A stretch of 64,000 nt of DNA from the NCBI RefSeq assembly GCF_905147045.1, contig NC_065918.1:16864001-16928000 (forward strand), written 5' to 3'. A model generated the notes under the pieces. It ran no database searches, had not been told where the DNA came from, and saw only the letters and a program-made list of their open reading frames with translations. Origin of the DNA: Nymphalis io (Eukaryota; Arthropoda; Insecta; Lepidoptera; Nymphalidae). Below are positions 47,041 to 59,554 of the stretch, one piece after another; positions within the stretch are counted from its first letter, which is position 1, and each line of letters opens with the position of its first letter. The translations under genes and the position numbers were made by a program.

Positions 47041-50000
47041 GTGGAATAGATCTTTAAAGTAAATTTAAGGTGGAATTCCAGTGTTGAGCGATTTCGTTTT
47101 GACAATATATAATTCAAAAAGCGAAGCAATCTCTCATCCTATTTATATTTTTCAGTATTCGGTTGCTATCTGGCGTGTTGTGTTCTTAAGACGGGAGCAG
47201 TGTTTGTCCACGATAAAAGATGGATGATTATCTAATATGGATCGATGTTCGATGGCCGACATTTATCTGAAAACAAACATGAAATGGGACGGTATAAGTA
47301 AAATTTTAACCGTTCGCTATCAGTACTGACTTCGATAAAGCTCTATGTCCACTGATTTCACCGAATATAATAGCTTTTATGGTGTACAAGCTTCATTTAC
47401 AATTTACTTTTTTAAAACATATCTTTCGAAAGTACCTTATATGTTTTTAAATTACCTAAAAAATAGCATTATCAGATGCAAATTTGATGCCAAAAAAATA
47501 AAGATTTGGCGGTTACCCATATTTAACCCTGATCAGTTTGTAATACTAGAAAAGATCATAATTGTGATTAATTGAAGGGTACAATTGTGATCTAACTTTT
47601 ACAAAGTTATTTAATTTTTAAATAGTAACTTTCGTTTCAAAAATTGTCTATTTATGTTTCACTTAAATTGAATTTAAAGGCGATACGGTATTTTAATGTT
47701 TATTACATGCAAGCATTAAAATACTGTAAAATATTATAGTTATTATAAAAATTAATGTCTCATATAACTGCGTCATATTACCTGTACCTGTGTTCTGTTG
47801 CCAGTTGGTTGGTTGCAGAGTATCTCGACGGATGAGTATTTGCGTACGATAAAAAACATAATTTAAAATATCTTTATTCATTTGTAATAGCCACGCAAAC
47901 ACTAATTATGGAAATCAAAAGAACTTCGGTCGAAAATCAGACTTAAAATATTTGTAACTTACATAAATATTTGTATATATATTTATACACAAGTTTTGTT
48001 TACAATTCTTACACAAGCCCTGAATTACAAACTAACGTTTCGCTGTTTTGGAAGATGAAAATGATATTTCTGCTTTTAGTGCACTCAATCTTACAATTTA
48101 TGATATTTGCATAGCCTAAGTGATACCTGAATATTTGTCCTTAGATAAAAATATCGTCTACGCGGAAAATATATTTTTATGGGCTCTTTATACATACAGC
48201 GATGTTACTCGCTTAGATATAAAAACGTATCTTGATTCGTAGATTAATATTAAATTCGAAGTTGTTTTGAATAACATTCCTTATGAATGATATTAAAAAA
48301 GCATGTTTATTAATTATACATATTACTTGTTTCACAAGTTTACGAATATATAAATATATATTTATATATATATTGTCAATTAATATAAAGCAGTACGTGT
48401 ATAAGATACATTTATAAAGTTTTTAGTCAAAAAGTATTTTCATCTTTAAATAAACTTTCGTTACGCTGTCACGGTGTTCCATTTGTGTTGATGGTAAACA
48501 ACAGGAAGTTCAGGGTCGTTCGAGGCGCGGGCGCAGCATCACTTGACCGCGCTCGTCGTTTAGCGAAGACATCCAAATGTGTTGGAAACGAACGAGTCTC
48601 TCGTGTGCTAATGTTTTACTTGACAAACTATGTAGCCTTTTGTGTAACTTTGATATTTGATATCATATAAGGCGCTATAAACATTGCTTTTTTATTTAAT
48701 TTAAGTTTTATGTAAAGATGTGATAACACTAATGACTACAAAAATTAAAATATAATGGTAAATATTATTTATAATTATAGAATTTTGTAACAAGACGAAG
48801 GAATATATAGCGTAATACGTTCACACTCACAGAGTTAAGGGCATGTCGTCCCGCATACCGCTCCAGAAACAAAAAGAAGTCGGTCCGCGTCAGATAGCAG
48901 ATAGTGCGGCGCAGTCGTGGCCCTGCGTCGTGGCGGCCGAGCGTCGTGCGCTTACTATCTCATCATCTCCCCGCCCGCTCCCCAGGGCTGCCATTGCTGC
49001 CAATTTATTTCGAATGATCTGCGGAGCTATTCTCGAAGAACAAACTCGAAACTCGACGTAGAACTCGATCGAGATATACAAAAAAGTGATGTTGATTAAA
49101 TCATTCGCTTGCCTTTGTTCAATTGATTTGGGGTTACACTTCGAGCGACCGCCTGCCTGAGATTAACATTCCTCAGAAATACTTTTGCTGATAAGCTGGT
49201 TTATCACTACGAAACGCATCGTGCTATTCTATTGTAGAAATTAGCGTATCATTGTAATTATGTTTCGAAATTTACGACAGAGTCGAACATCGAGAACTTA
49301 GTCAAGCTTTTGTTCAAGACAAGCCGTTTTAAAAAGCCTTTTTAAGAAACGTTTTTATTCTTTAAGATAAAAGTATTTATATAAAATGTTATAAAATAAA
49401 ACGAACTAATAAATTTTCATGAAACGTATGGATGAACGATATATAGAAATTTTCCGTGATTCGCCGATGGTTTTTCAACCTATGTCCGAAACCGGAATGC
49501 GCGTCACATAACTTAATAGGAAATGAGGAATATATCAACAGGAATGGGAATAATAGTTTTTATAAATCGCTAATATTTATGTGACTGCAAAACGTTTTCT
49601 CAAACTTTTTACATAAAAAATAAAACTACTTTCATAATATTAACTTTTAAATTATACCATTCGAAGAACTTTCGTATTCAATTTTATTCATTTAACTTTA
49701 ACATCGAGAGAAACTTGTCGTTGTTGCTTTATTTTTATTAGAAAAAGTAAAAATATCACATAACGTAACATTTAATATTAAAAGCGCGTTCAATGTCAGT
49801 TCGCTTGACAGAAGTCAAAAGATTTGCGTCGACTTTACATACGTTACACACAGAAACGTTGGATAATAATTGACCTTGAAATGTTAATATCATCGCACCC
49901 GCAGAACCAATTCAAAAACTACATTTTTTACACTACGTTATCGAATTCCTTCTAAGCCGTAACGAAACTGTAAGTAAAATAAATCTTAATGTTGAAGGAG

Positions 50001-50403
50001 CACAAAACTCGGGACTAGTTCATTAAACCCTCAATTAGGCATCGCGAACTAAAACGCGTCAGTATCTTTGATTCTTACGTATGAGTGGAATTCCAGAGTG
50101 CACGCGATCTCGTCGGGATGCTGCCAATGCCCGCTAGTACAGTCGCCGGTAACATCTTCATAGATAAATGTCTAATGGCGTCGGTTAAAACATTAAATTG
50201 GGAATTTGAACATTATCACCGATATTTTTATCTATCTGGCGGAGCCGGGATTGATTATTTACTAATAAAACACAATCGCAGGCTTGAAGCCGCCAACCAA
50301 GCCGACGACTTACCTTGCTTGTGCTTATTTTTGTTTATAATTCGCCCTGTACACGTTTGTGAAGAAAAACATAATTTCACCACTTCTGTCACCCCCCTAA
50401 CTG

Positions 50404-50442
50404 ATTAAAGCAGCATGGTGGAATAAGTTCCATACTGATGGC
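50404..50442 (+). mobile_element. SINE family B scrap
   Basis: AGCAGCATGGTGGAATAAG matches the family B body; the rest is unrecognisable. Confidence 0.4.
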
Positions 50443-50842
50443 CTGAAGGCCTTTTGCCTTCGTCTAGTAGCGTGCCGATTTTAATGGCCACGATTGTAAT
50501 ATTGAAGAAATGATGTAAATAAATACACTCAAAAACCTCACCTCCATCTGCAAATATGCTCTTTACTTTAATTGTAAGTGGTATTTCAAAGTGTGTCACC
50601 TTTAAATCACATTCAATAAGTCCTTCACTAAGGCGCTTGAAGTACTTCTCTATTAAATAACCATTCTGGATTTCTTATCTTGTCAATTGTGACTGATTTC
50701 TATTTATTTATACATCTACAAGACGTGCAAGCGACTTTGTTTGAGTTGATATTAAAAGCCTTCCATAGAATACGTAAATGAAAGATAAAATTTAATGGCA
50801 GATGCTACACATCCATACATAATTATATTATACCTATTCTAC

Positions 50843-51117
50843 CAGTTGGTAGCGATTTGTGCAGACCCGTCTGGGTGGGTACCCACTCATCAGATATTCT
50901 GCCGCTAACCAGCAATACTTAGTATTGTTGCGTTCTGGGTTGAAGAGCGAGTGAGCCAGTGTAACTACAGGCACACGTCTCATTCTCCAAGATTGGTGGC
51001 GCATTGGCGATGTGAGGTATGATTATTATTTCTTACATCGCCAATGTCTATGGGCGGTGGCGACCACTTACCATCAGGTGTCCCATTTGCTCGTCCAACT
51101 GCTAACAAAAAAAAATG
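50843..51117 (+). mobile_element. SINE family A, moderately diverged
   Basis: Contains ACCCGTCTGGGTGGGTACCC, GAGCGAGTGAGCCAGTG, ATGTCTATGGGCGGTGGCG and ACTTACCATCAGGTG, and ends in an A run. Confidence 0.75.
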
Positions 51118-52176
51118 TTGGTATTTTAAAATAAGATATCATAAATAGACAATCGTATATTTCTGTATGTATAGATAAAGGCTTGAGCAACAATTACATT
51201 AGTTTATAACACGTTTAACTTATCCAATGTACAATAAGCTATCGCATGGTTGCAGGACTGGTTAGGCCGAAGTAGCTACTAGTTGCGTTGCCTGGCGCCA
51301 CCGACATCGCTTCACCAAGCTCGTTGCCTTATAAGCGCTTACGAGTTTCAGAAAAAAACTACATTGATCCCTCTATTTATGTACTTCTGCGAAGTGTAAT
51401 GAAAGTAGTTTGAACTCTAGATGTTTTTCTTTTTGGATTAGAAAATGTGCCTTTCGTTACATTGAATTTAAATTTAAAGCTTTTAATACAAAACGAATGT
51501 TTGTCAACATGAGTAATGCACCTACTTACCTACAAATAGTAATAATCTATTTTTTAAATATTTGTTATTAGTACGAAGTACGATATTATATACAAGAAGT
51601 AAACAAGACCTCTACGTATTTTTAACTTTTGTTTTAACTTTCGTATTACTCTTGCTAGATAAAAATACCCTTAAATTGAATAATAGCCTTAGAAGTTTTG
51701 ATAACACTTATAATTAAGTAGGTTAATACTAGAGAGTGGATGTGCTTTGATGATATGTGTAGGGTGTTTATCGATCGTTACAAGTTGTAAATTACAGCCT
51801 TGGTAATATTAGATTGGTCCAGGCGATAAATTTTACTTCCTAAAGTCTTTATTCCAAAGAGATAAGCTTCATAGTCGAATAGCACAAATTCGTTGTTAGC
51901 TTTAAGATTCTTGATCAGGATACAAAGAGAACCTTTTGTTCTCGATGCCATCGATTTCATATCACAAATCGATGACACCGAATAGGAATCAAATTAAAAT
52001 GGTTAGAAATAATTTTAGTTAGATAATTATAGTTCGTGTAAGAATATCAAAGCAATTTGTTACAGTTGGACAAAGACAATTTTGAAAAAAAACATCATAT
52101 TATGTGTATCATAACGCTGTTGAGTTTGTACGATTGATCGATTTGATTGATTGATATAAGTTACAGTCCGATTTAA

Positions 52177-52227
52177 ATAATTTTATTTAGGTAGGTTACA
52201 TCATGTAACCTACCTAAATAAAATTAT
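52177..52227. repeat. 24-bp perfect inverted repeat, 3-nt spacer
   Basis: The left arm 52177-52200 ends TTTATTTAGGTAGGTTACA and the right arm 52204-52227 is its exact complement, with TCA between. The match covers all 24 bases of each arm. Confidence 0.92.
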
Positions 52228-53577
52228 CGAACGAAGATCCCAAGGAGCTTAGCAGTAACCATAAACCAATATCGAGCAAGCATAGTTTCTATGCGTGAAA
52301 CAGATATACTTTACAATTACACACATAATTTTTATAAAGCTCCTTTGACAAAAGAAAAAGTAGTGTTTTTATGTACATTGGACGTTGTACTTAAAAATTA
52401 ATCAAAAATTGTCAATGCTTTCATTATGTTTATTTGTGCCAAACCAAATAACTGCCCATTGTTCTAGAACAAACGGCATAATAAGTAGGTGAACTGAGTA
52501 ACTGAATTAAATAACCTTAATCGCGTGCTAATTTGAAAATAAATTTACATTATGCTTATTCTAACAAAACAGTTTTACATTCTAAAAAAACATATTTTAT
52601 TTATTATAACAACATTTACTAAAAATAAATACTTTATATTGTGTAGTTTTACAATTAAGTCCTTTGGTGATTCAAAAGTGTACATAAACAGACTACTTGA
52701 ACTTTTAATTTTACACATTTACGTTTTCAAATTGACCATGATATCATAATTTACAAACCCTAAAGAAATAAAAAAAGTTATAATTAATTACTTTCATTTA
52801 TGTTGTGCTTTTCTTTTCAATTCAATTTCTTTTAAAAGACGTTATTTTATTTATCTTTTTTGTATGTTAGTTCATCTAATGCGAAACAAGCGGGACTACT
52901 TCCCCAAAACTGGGAACAAAAAGTATCGATTGATAGCTAATAAACGATAATGTGTGGCAACTGGCGAGCGCTTTTTATTTGTACGACCACCGCCGCACGG
53001 ACGCGGCTACAAATTGGTAAGGGCCAAACACGGGTTGGACTCACGCACGATTTATATTTTTTTATTCCTTTTCAATATCGTATACGGCTGGTTATATGTC
53101 GGCCTCGGAGACGCGCGAAGGTCGCCCGTTGCTCCATCGCAACGCGCCCGCGCCACTCGCACTGGGCTCCCACTCGCCTTTCCCTTTCTCGTCCATATGT
53201 ATTTTCTCTCGAAATATAAAAGCATAAATCGAGTATGGAGCGTATAGATTTACGATCTATCGCAAATGCGACGAAAACCATCTCAAGAATCACAATCAAT
53301 ACATACACACACATAACGATACATTCGAATTTAAGTTATACAGCATTATGATCTCTTGGCAAACATTAGTCATCGTGCGTGGTTTAGGAAATTAATACCA
53401 ACAAGTTACAATCCAAGTTGTCTTACGGACGTGGTGCAAATATTGGGCCAAGATAAACGCCCAGACTCTGGTGGTCGAGAGATAACCCAATTGTTAGATA
53501 TGCTTTTGGTAATAATTTATTTTACTTAGATATAATGCATTTTTTGTTGAAAGAAATAGAAAAGTGCATCGGTTGGG

Positions 53578-53705
53578 TAGCACAAGGTAAGTGGTCACAT
53601 CATTGAAAATAGTATTGTTAGGTCATTAGGCATACCTTACGTTGTTAATGCGCTGTTAACCGTGGGACCTCAGTAGTTATGTCTCTTGTGCCTGTAATTA
53701 CTGTC
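53578..53705 (-). mobile_element. SINE family A, decayed fragment
   Basis: AAGGTAAGTGGTCAC and GTTATGTCTCTTGTGCCTG then TAATTAC keep the family order on the minus strand. The rest is heavily diverged. Confidence 0.5.
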
Positions 53706-54260
53706 AGTCGGTATATACTGCAATACACTAACTCAGAGTTGACTGCCTATTATAGGTCTTGAATAGATATAGTTATTTAATTATATAAGTAATTTGTATG
53801 TTGTTTGTACTTTTCGATTCTTTTAAACAATAGACCTATTTATATTTAGTCACGTTCAGCTGTGAGTAGAAGATATAAATGTCATTCTATGACTGTAAAT
53901 TTAATAAATAACATTTTCTGGATCCGTATTCTTGGAATGGATATAGATAATTAAGTCTAGTAACAGGGCTTAGGTTATATGTTCAGGTAATAAAATAATG
54001 TACAATACACGTGGCTCGTTGTCTGCATTATCGCAACTTGGTAACCAACCAACCAACCAATAACTATTCTACTCTACTCCACTTCAAGGCCGATTATATT
54101 TTTATTATAATAATACTAGCTTTCGTAGTCGTACGAATATAGTGCGATGAACAAACTCATACAACACTTATTCCAAAATCTTTAAACTATTACAAAAAAA
54201 AACATAGCGGACAGTCTGGTAACTCATCAGAAAGCTCTTTAAGCTATATCTATGTGAAAG

Positions 54261-54504
54261 TGGCCGGGATGTCCCAGCTTAGTGAATCTGAATAGAATAT
54301 TGCGGGTTCAAACCGGGCAAGATATTTGTGTTTATAATTCATTTCATGTTCGACAGTGAAGGAAAACATCATTATGAAATCTGAACCCTGAATTTGAAAC
54401 AAATCATCCACATGTGTGAGGTGGAATAACCTTCTAACACTTCTCCTCAACAGGCAAGAAGGCCTTAGCCCAGCTGTGGGCTATTTACAAGTTGTTACTT
54501 TATG
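54261..54504 (+). mobile_element. SINE family B, diverged full-length copy
   Basis: A degenerate head (TGGCCGGGATGTCCCAGC) with a clear B box GCGGGTTCAAACC, then GACAGTGAAGGAAAACATC, GAGGTGGAATAACC and GGCCTTAGCCCAGC. Confidence 0.65.
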
Positions 54505-55013
54505 TAGAGTATTAATATCAATTATAATGTTAATTAACAACAAATGTTTTATTAAATGGCTATAAAAACAAACTAAATATATAATTACAATTATTATGTA
54601 CTATTTATTGATTTAATGTCGTATAAATAATTAATAGTCGTATATATTTATTTAGTATTTGTCATTATATTAAAGGTGTTTATATAATATATTGTTATAT
54701 GAAAATTTGCTCTTACCCTTAAGACGTAAATACCCGTTTATCTGTTTGAACAATAGAACTTCATTCGACATGTACAGAATGACGTTTTCTAACCATCACA
54801 GGGTAAGATATTTAATAGATATAAATATTAATTAAGTACGCGTTGTAGTGGGCAATATGAAACATATTGTAATGTAAAAATACAAGACGTAAATATATAT
54901 ACCTAAGTATAGTATACTTCAGGCAATTTACATTGTAATAGGTAAAAGAGGAAAATGTATATGCATATATTCCTTTGTAACACTGTACTGGTATTTTACA
55001 TTATCATAACATA

Positions 55014-55016
<3 letters not shown>

Positions 55017-55045
<29 letters not shown>
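55017..55045. repeat. (TA)n microsatellite
   Basis: An uninterrupted TA run of about 14 units. Confidence 0.85.
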
Positions 55046-55048
<3 letters not shown>

Positions 55049-55201
55049 ACAGTTAAATTAAATTGTCATCGATATTATATATATTGTTTGTTTTTTTTTT
55101 TGCATAGCTTTTTGGTTGCATAGCTTAATAGATAATTTAAAATATCATATACGCGCGATAATTAATGTTCGGCCAATAGATCACAAGTAAAAATGTTTAC
55201 C

Positions 55202-55230
55202 GCCCAACGAAGTGGGCACGGGTCAGCTAG
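55202..55230 (+). mobile_element. Helitron-type 3' terminus
   Basis: A GCCCA/TGGGC stem with a 6-nt loop is followed nine bases later by CTAG and then T. This is the canonical Helitron end: hairpin, short spacer, CTRR, T. The 5' end is not recognised. Confidence 0.5.
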
Positions 55231-55339
55231 TACTCAATATAGTTACTCAAAATATTAAAACTCCACAGGCGTAATACGTGCGAAGAACATGTGCTCTACA
55301 TTAAGAGAATATGATACAGAAGTTTTATATAGAATTTAA

Positions 55340-55610
55340 CTGGTGGTAGAGCTTTGTGCAAGCTCGTCTGGGTAGATACCACCCACTCATCAGACTCATC
55401 TACCGCAAAACAGCAGTACTTGTTATTGTTGTGTTCCGGTTTGAAGGATGAGCGAGCCAGTGTAATTACAGGCACAAGGGACATAAAATCTTAGTTCCCA
55501 AGGTTGGTGGCCCATTGGCTATGTAAGCGATGGTTGACATTTCTTACATGGCCAATGTCTAAGGGCGTTTGGTGACTACTTACCATCAGGTGACCCATCT
55601 AGAAAAAAAA
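55340..55610 (+). mobile_element. SINE family A, young subfamily copy
   Basis: Near full length from TGGTGGTAGAGCTTTGTGC to TACCATCAGGTGACCCATC and an A run. It shares CAGACTCATCTACCGC, the TTGTTATTG spacing and GGATGAGCGAGCC with the nested copy at 45.4 kb. The usual GCTCGTCCGCC end is missing. Confidence 0.8.
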
Positions 55611-57585
55611 TCTAGATACTAATTAAGCAGTTGAGAACGCGTACGTACTATATCACAAATATGTACGATAAAAACCATCAGATCAACAAAAAATGACAAC
55701 CGACGTATTTAGGAAGAGAACTTGTACGGAAAATCGTTATAAATAATGTAATATGTATTTATGTGTATTGCGCTGGCAAATTAGTTGTATTTATATAAAA
55801 AGTCATGTGCCAGATTACACGATTTAAATGTCACGACAAGATTCTGTGTGGTCATCATCACCATTTTAACTTGGTCCACTTTAACACGATTAAACTAATG
55901 TTTTTCGTAACTTACAAAACGTCAGGGGATCAAAGTATAATGGACTCGATCCATACGGTTAGCGACAAAACGAAATGATAGGTTTGGAGCGAGAAAATAG
56001 CGTTTTGAATACAGATTTTAGTTGAGATTACAATAGGGAAATTAAATTGCGATTATTGCATTTGAATCGTGTATTAAAGAAAATTAGACCACCTTTGTGT
56101 TCGGCTAATGGAAATCTGTTTTCAATCGAATACACGAATTGTAATTAAATATATAGTGAGTATTTGTTGATCAATAAAATGACCATAATCGTAGTAAAAA
56201 AGAACAATAGATCTCGAGCCGTGCAATTAATAATCGTAAAATAGCTATTTACATTTTATCGTTACCTACACTATTAATTGCATAAATAATATCGGAATAA
56301 TTCATTAAATCAATATAAACTTAAGCATCATGTTAAATTACTTACAAGTAAAGCTTTTATACATACGTAACTTAATTATTTTTTAAATGTTATCTATACA
56401 TCCAAAAATAACTGCTATAAATCATTCGCATGTTTAAATACGTTCGATAATAATTCAAACTTAACCGCCATGAGATTACGCGCCAATCAAAGAGATGTAT
56501 CTTGCACGCGCCATTTTGTAAATCGGGTTATAGCGCATGAGCCCTCGACACGTTTAGAAGAAATAAAACCTACGTGGTATACGATAGCCCCGTACAAAAC
56601 TTATTTGATCGGTCGTTCAACCATGTCGTCATTCCGTTCCTTTCTATTCCATACACACCTCTCTTTCGCTCGTACCGTTAAGGTGGTACTTCTGAGTTAT
56701 GGCATTCCGATGTTACCACCACCACCGCGGAGGCTGTGCATCGGTCTGTACGTAACAGCGTAAGCTACATGTGGTTTTGCCTTCCTTGTTTCTTCGAATA
56801 AGTTCTTGTTACGTGTGAACGCCCTCTTTGGGATTAGAAAATTAATTGAGATGATAGCGGCTGTCCGCTGGAATGTGCCAATTTTTTCGGCTATTAGTAA
56901 TGCATTCTTTAGCCTCGATACGTTTAATATTTAAATAAATGATTTACGCGAATATATGTACAAAAATGGTTTACACAATATTATTTGAGTCTATATATTT
57001 AGATAATTATATATATACATGATAAAAAGATAAAATGTTAATTTGTACATATTATAAGTAATGAATTTGTTTTAGGTCATCGTTCATAAATGTAATTGTT
57101 GAAGATTCATAGTAGGCTGATATAGGATTTATAATTATTATTAAATCAACAATGTAGGTAAACAAACGAGCAAATCGCTTCACGCCTTATGAGGACAACC
57201 AGCGCGTGATGACGTGATCAGTCGGTTCCTTTCATTTCTCTCCACCTCATAGACAACTCCTTATTTAGCCACAATCAAATAATTTGTTTATTATTTGATT
57301 AAATATATGAAACACTTATTTTTTGTTTCTCACTGTATTTTGCCCTTAACCTTAACTTAACGGTTAAAATATTATTATAATATCATTGACTCTGTAATTT
57401 ATATTTTTAATTATATAAGACCTTACGTTAGTTTTTTTAACTATGTTTTATATTTGTCATATAAATATCTAACAAAAATAAAGAATTCAAGTTTGAATAC
57501 AGTTTTCAAAATAATAAAAATAATAAATTTATAATTAAATATTGAATATCAATGGAGAACTTAAATATTACGGGATTGCTTGAAA

Positions 57586-57713
57586 GCGCCACCTGGCGAC
57601 ATAAGGTAAGAACTACAAGTAAACGTGAGTAGCCGAGCGTTTGATTCGATCTTGTTAGCATTATACACTAGATGGCGCTAGCATAACTACCTGTAGCTTG
57701 TAAGAGATGGCGC
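57586..57713. promoter_or_regulatory. Cluster of three CTCF-like core motifs
   Basis: CGCCAGGTGGCGC on the minus strand (57586-57598) and AGATGGCGC on the plus strand at 57670-57678 and 57705-57713 all fit the AGRKGGCGC core known for CTCF. Three matches within 130 bp in AT-rich DNA is notable. Binding is inferred. Confidence 0.4.
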
Positions 57714-58571
57714 TACTAGTTCAAAAATTTGTTTGCAATTTCTGTTTCGTTTTTTGTCCTATGAAAAACACCTTTTAAATTTAGACAAACCAACTATGTA
57801 ATATTTTTAATATGTTTTCTATGTTAACAGGCCTTTAAAAACTCAATTTAAGCTTCCAAGTGACAGTTTTTTTCTTTGGGTTTCTAATTGCCCGTAGATA
57901 TCTATGCTATTAACCTAACTTTTATCCAAATGATACATAATAAATCAGCTAATTTAGTTGTACTATGAAGTATTTGCCATTATTTTTCGCTTTCCTGTAT
58001 TGAATATTAGTTAATCAAACAATTTATATTTTTTAATATTGTCCCGACATCAAGTAAATTAAACTAGAAATAAATAAGCTTTATTTCCTAATTTTTATAT
58101 TACAGTAATAAGGTTTGTATTTGAAAACTTGCTAATTTAATAACTTAAAATATTTTTAGTGGGCAAAATTGTTATCGTTATAATTATTTCGTTAGTAGGT
58201 ATTAGTCTGCTTCAGTAGGTATATGAAATATTATATTAGGTTATCAATATAAAGGACTTAAGACACTGGTTGAATATTACCGAACCATTCCGAAAGCTTT
58301 ACCAACATTTTATATATAGAACAATTTTTATCTCGAGAAATGGGTTCACAAAGGATACCATAAAAAATTATGTACTTAGTCGAAAATTAACGAAAACGAC
58401 GTCGCAAGAACAGCAACGACGTTATTACATGAAATATTTAATTACTAATCGAACGATTTTGGTAAACCATTCTTAAGAATTATATAATAGTTATGTAACT
58501 AACACGAAATGTTATTGCAAAAAACACAAGAGGTATGTACTGTATAAATTGGTTTTAACAAAAGTTTTAAC

Positions 58572-58600
58572 AAAATTGCAGTATTATATACTGCAATTTT
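58572..58600. repeat. 12-bp perfect inverted repeat
   Basis: AAAATTGCAGTA and its complement are separated by TTATA. Confidence 0.75.
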
Positions 58601-59476
58601 CAAATCCGAGATCGTGTTTCGTATGGAGATGCGGTAGGGCTGAAACATGCTCTCAAGAATGAAATCAAATATCAGTCAATTGAAGCATGAAAAAGCCACG
58701 GAGCGCGGGCGCCGCACGGACGTTGCCCCTCGGGCTACACTTCACTCTCAATTAGGGCTGCCTGCCCCTAGTCGGAGGAGTCTAGCCTTTATTCCTCTTC
58801 CAGTAATTACTCGTCACGAGAGAAACTTTTCCAGGAGACGTAAAATTGATTAGTTTTATTCGATCATATATTATCAACTGTACACTATTTGATGGATTTA
58901 GTTCAGATTGGAACGATATCAATCTACTAAGCGTTTTTTGAGTACAATTATTATCGGATGGATTAAAGACCATCAAAATATACTTTACTTATTTATATTA
59001 AATTAAGACTAAGCTGGCTTTTAAAAGCACTTTCGAACCGTCAGTTTGCAGGATAATATTAAAGAAGAGGAATCGAATACGAGAAGAATCAGCACGAATT
59101 TGATTGTTATCACCAATATGACATTTATCCTATCTAAGATATTCACCATTACCAGTATCAAAAATTGTCCGCTTTATATATCAAATCTATGAATTATATG
59201 AAAAATTAAGTCACACGGTTATAAAATATATATTATTCTGGATAGACGTTTTCTTGCGACAGTCGGCAGCCCTGTTGCTAATTGATATTTCGTTAACAAA
59301 GACCTTCAATAATAAAATGTTACATTTTAATAACGATGCAATACCAAGAGCTTTACAAATAGAAGGAATTGAATATTTTTCAGTAGATTTAAATAAAATA
59401 ATTGCGGATGAACTTATACCTATATAATATTTCATTCGTTATTTCAAACGGCACGTATGTAGTAAAACCCTCGAAG

Positions 59477-59554
59477 ATGTTTTGCCTATTAATTATCATG
59501 ATTGTTGTTACTCAATACACAGTAGTCGGCATGACACAGTCGATAACAGAAATG
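59477..59554 (+). CDS. Possible first exon of a secreted protein (unassigned)
   Basis: ATG opens 26 codons starting MFCLLIIMIVVTQYTVVG, a good signal-peptide core, then MTQSITEM, followed exactly in phase 0 by the perfect donor GTAAGT. The nearest good acceptor, TTTTTTTCAG at 61551-61560, would add ISALMFILWTK and a stop just before AATAAA. That would make a 37-residue product, so either the real next exon lies beyond the window or this is chance. No family is recognised. Confidence 0.22.

Larger units (their letters stand above)
45906..50842. other. Noncoding, no gene seen
   Basis: AT-rich. It contains an old family B SINE (46916-47040), an AT microsatellite (about 48345-48377), a GC-rich patch (48845-48995) and a short family B scrap (50404-50442). 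The open frame at 50085-50405 (107 codons, plus strand) has no recognisable domain, and I do not call it. Confidence 0.5.
51118..54260. other. Noncoding, no gene seen
   Basis: It contains a long palindrome (52177-52227), a GC-rich stretch (52965-53175) and an old family A SINE (53578-53705). No exon is supported. Confidence 0.5.
54505..55339. other. Noncoding, AT-rich
   Basis: Contains a TA microsatellite (about 55017-55045) and a Helitron-like 3' end (55202-55230). No gene is seen. Confidence 0.5.
55611..59121. other. Noncoding, possible regulatory motifs
   Basis: AT-rich. It contains a CTCF-like motif cluster (57586-57713), a 12-bp inverted repeat (58572-58600) and a GC-rich patch (58690-58790). 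The open frame at 56470-56763 (97 codons, plus strand) has no recognisable domain. Confidence 0.5.

Noticed and set aside
50085..50408. Plus-strand frame of 107 codons
   Set aside because: No domain, signal or splice context is recognised, and its end runs up to a SINE scrap. Length alone does not support a gene.
52954..53247. Overlapping frames of 89, 97 and 80 codons on both strands
   Set aside because: Openness in three frames at once reflects local GC content; no domain is recognised.
56470..56763. Plus-strand frame of 97 codons with a PPPPRR run
   Set aside because: No domain, no splice context and no signal peptide.
59122..59430. Plus-strand frame of about 100 codons without an early ATG, ending just before the signal-peptide exon
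   Set aside because: It reads like a protein in places, but it has no start, no acceptor I trust and no recognised family, and other frames on both strands are also open here. Possibly a decayed exon; not called.
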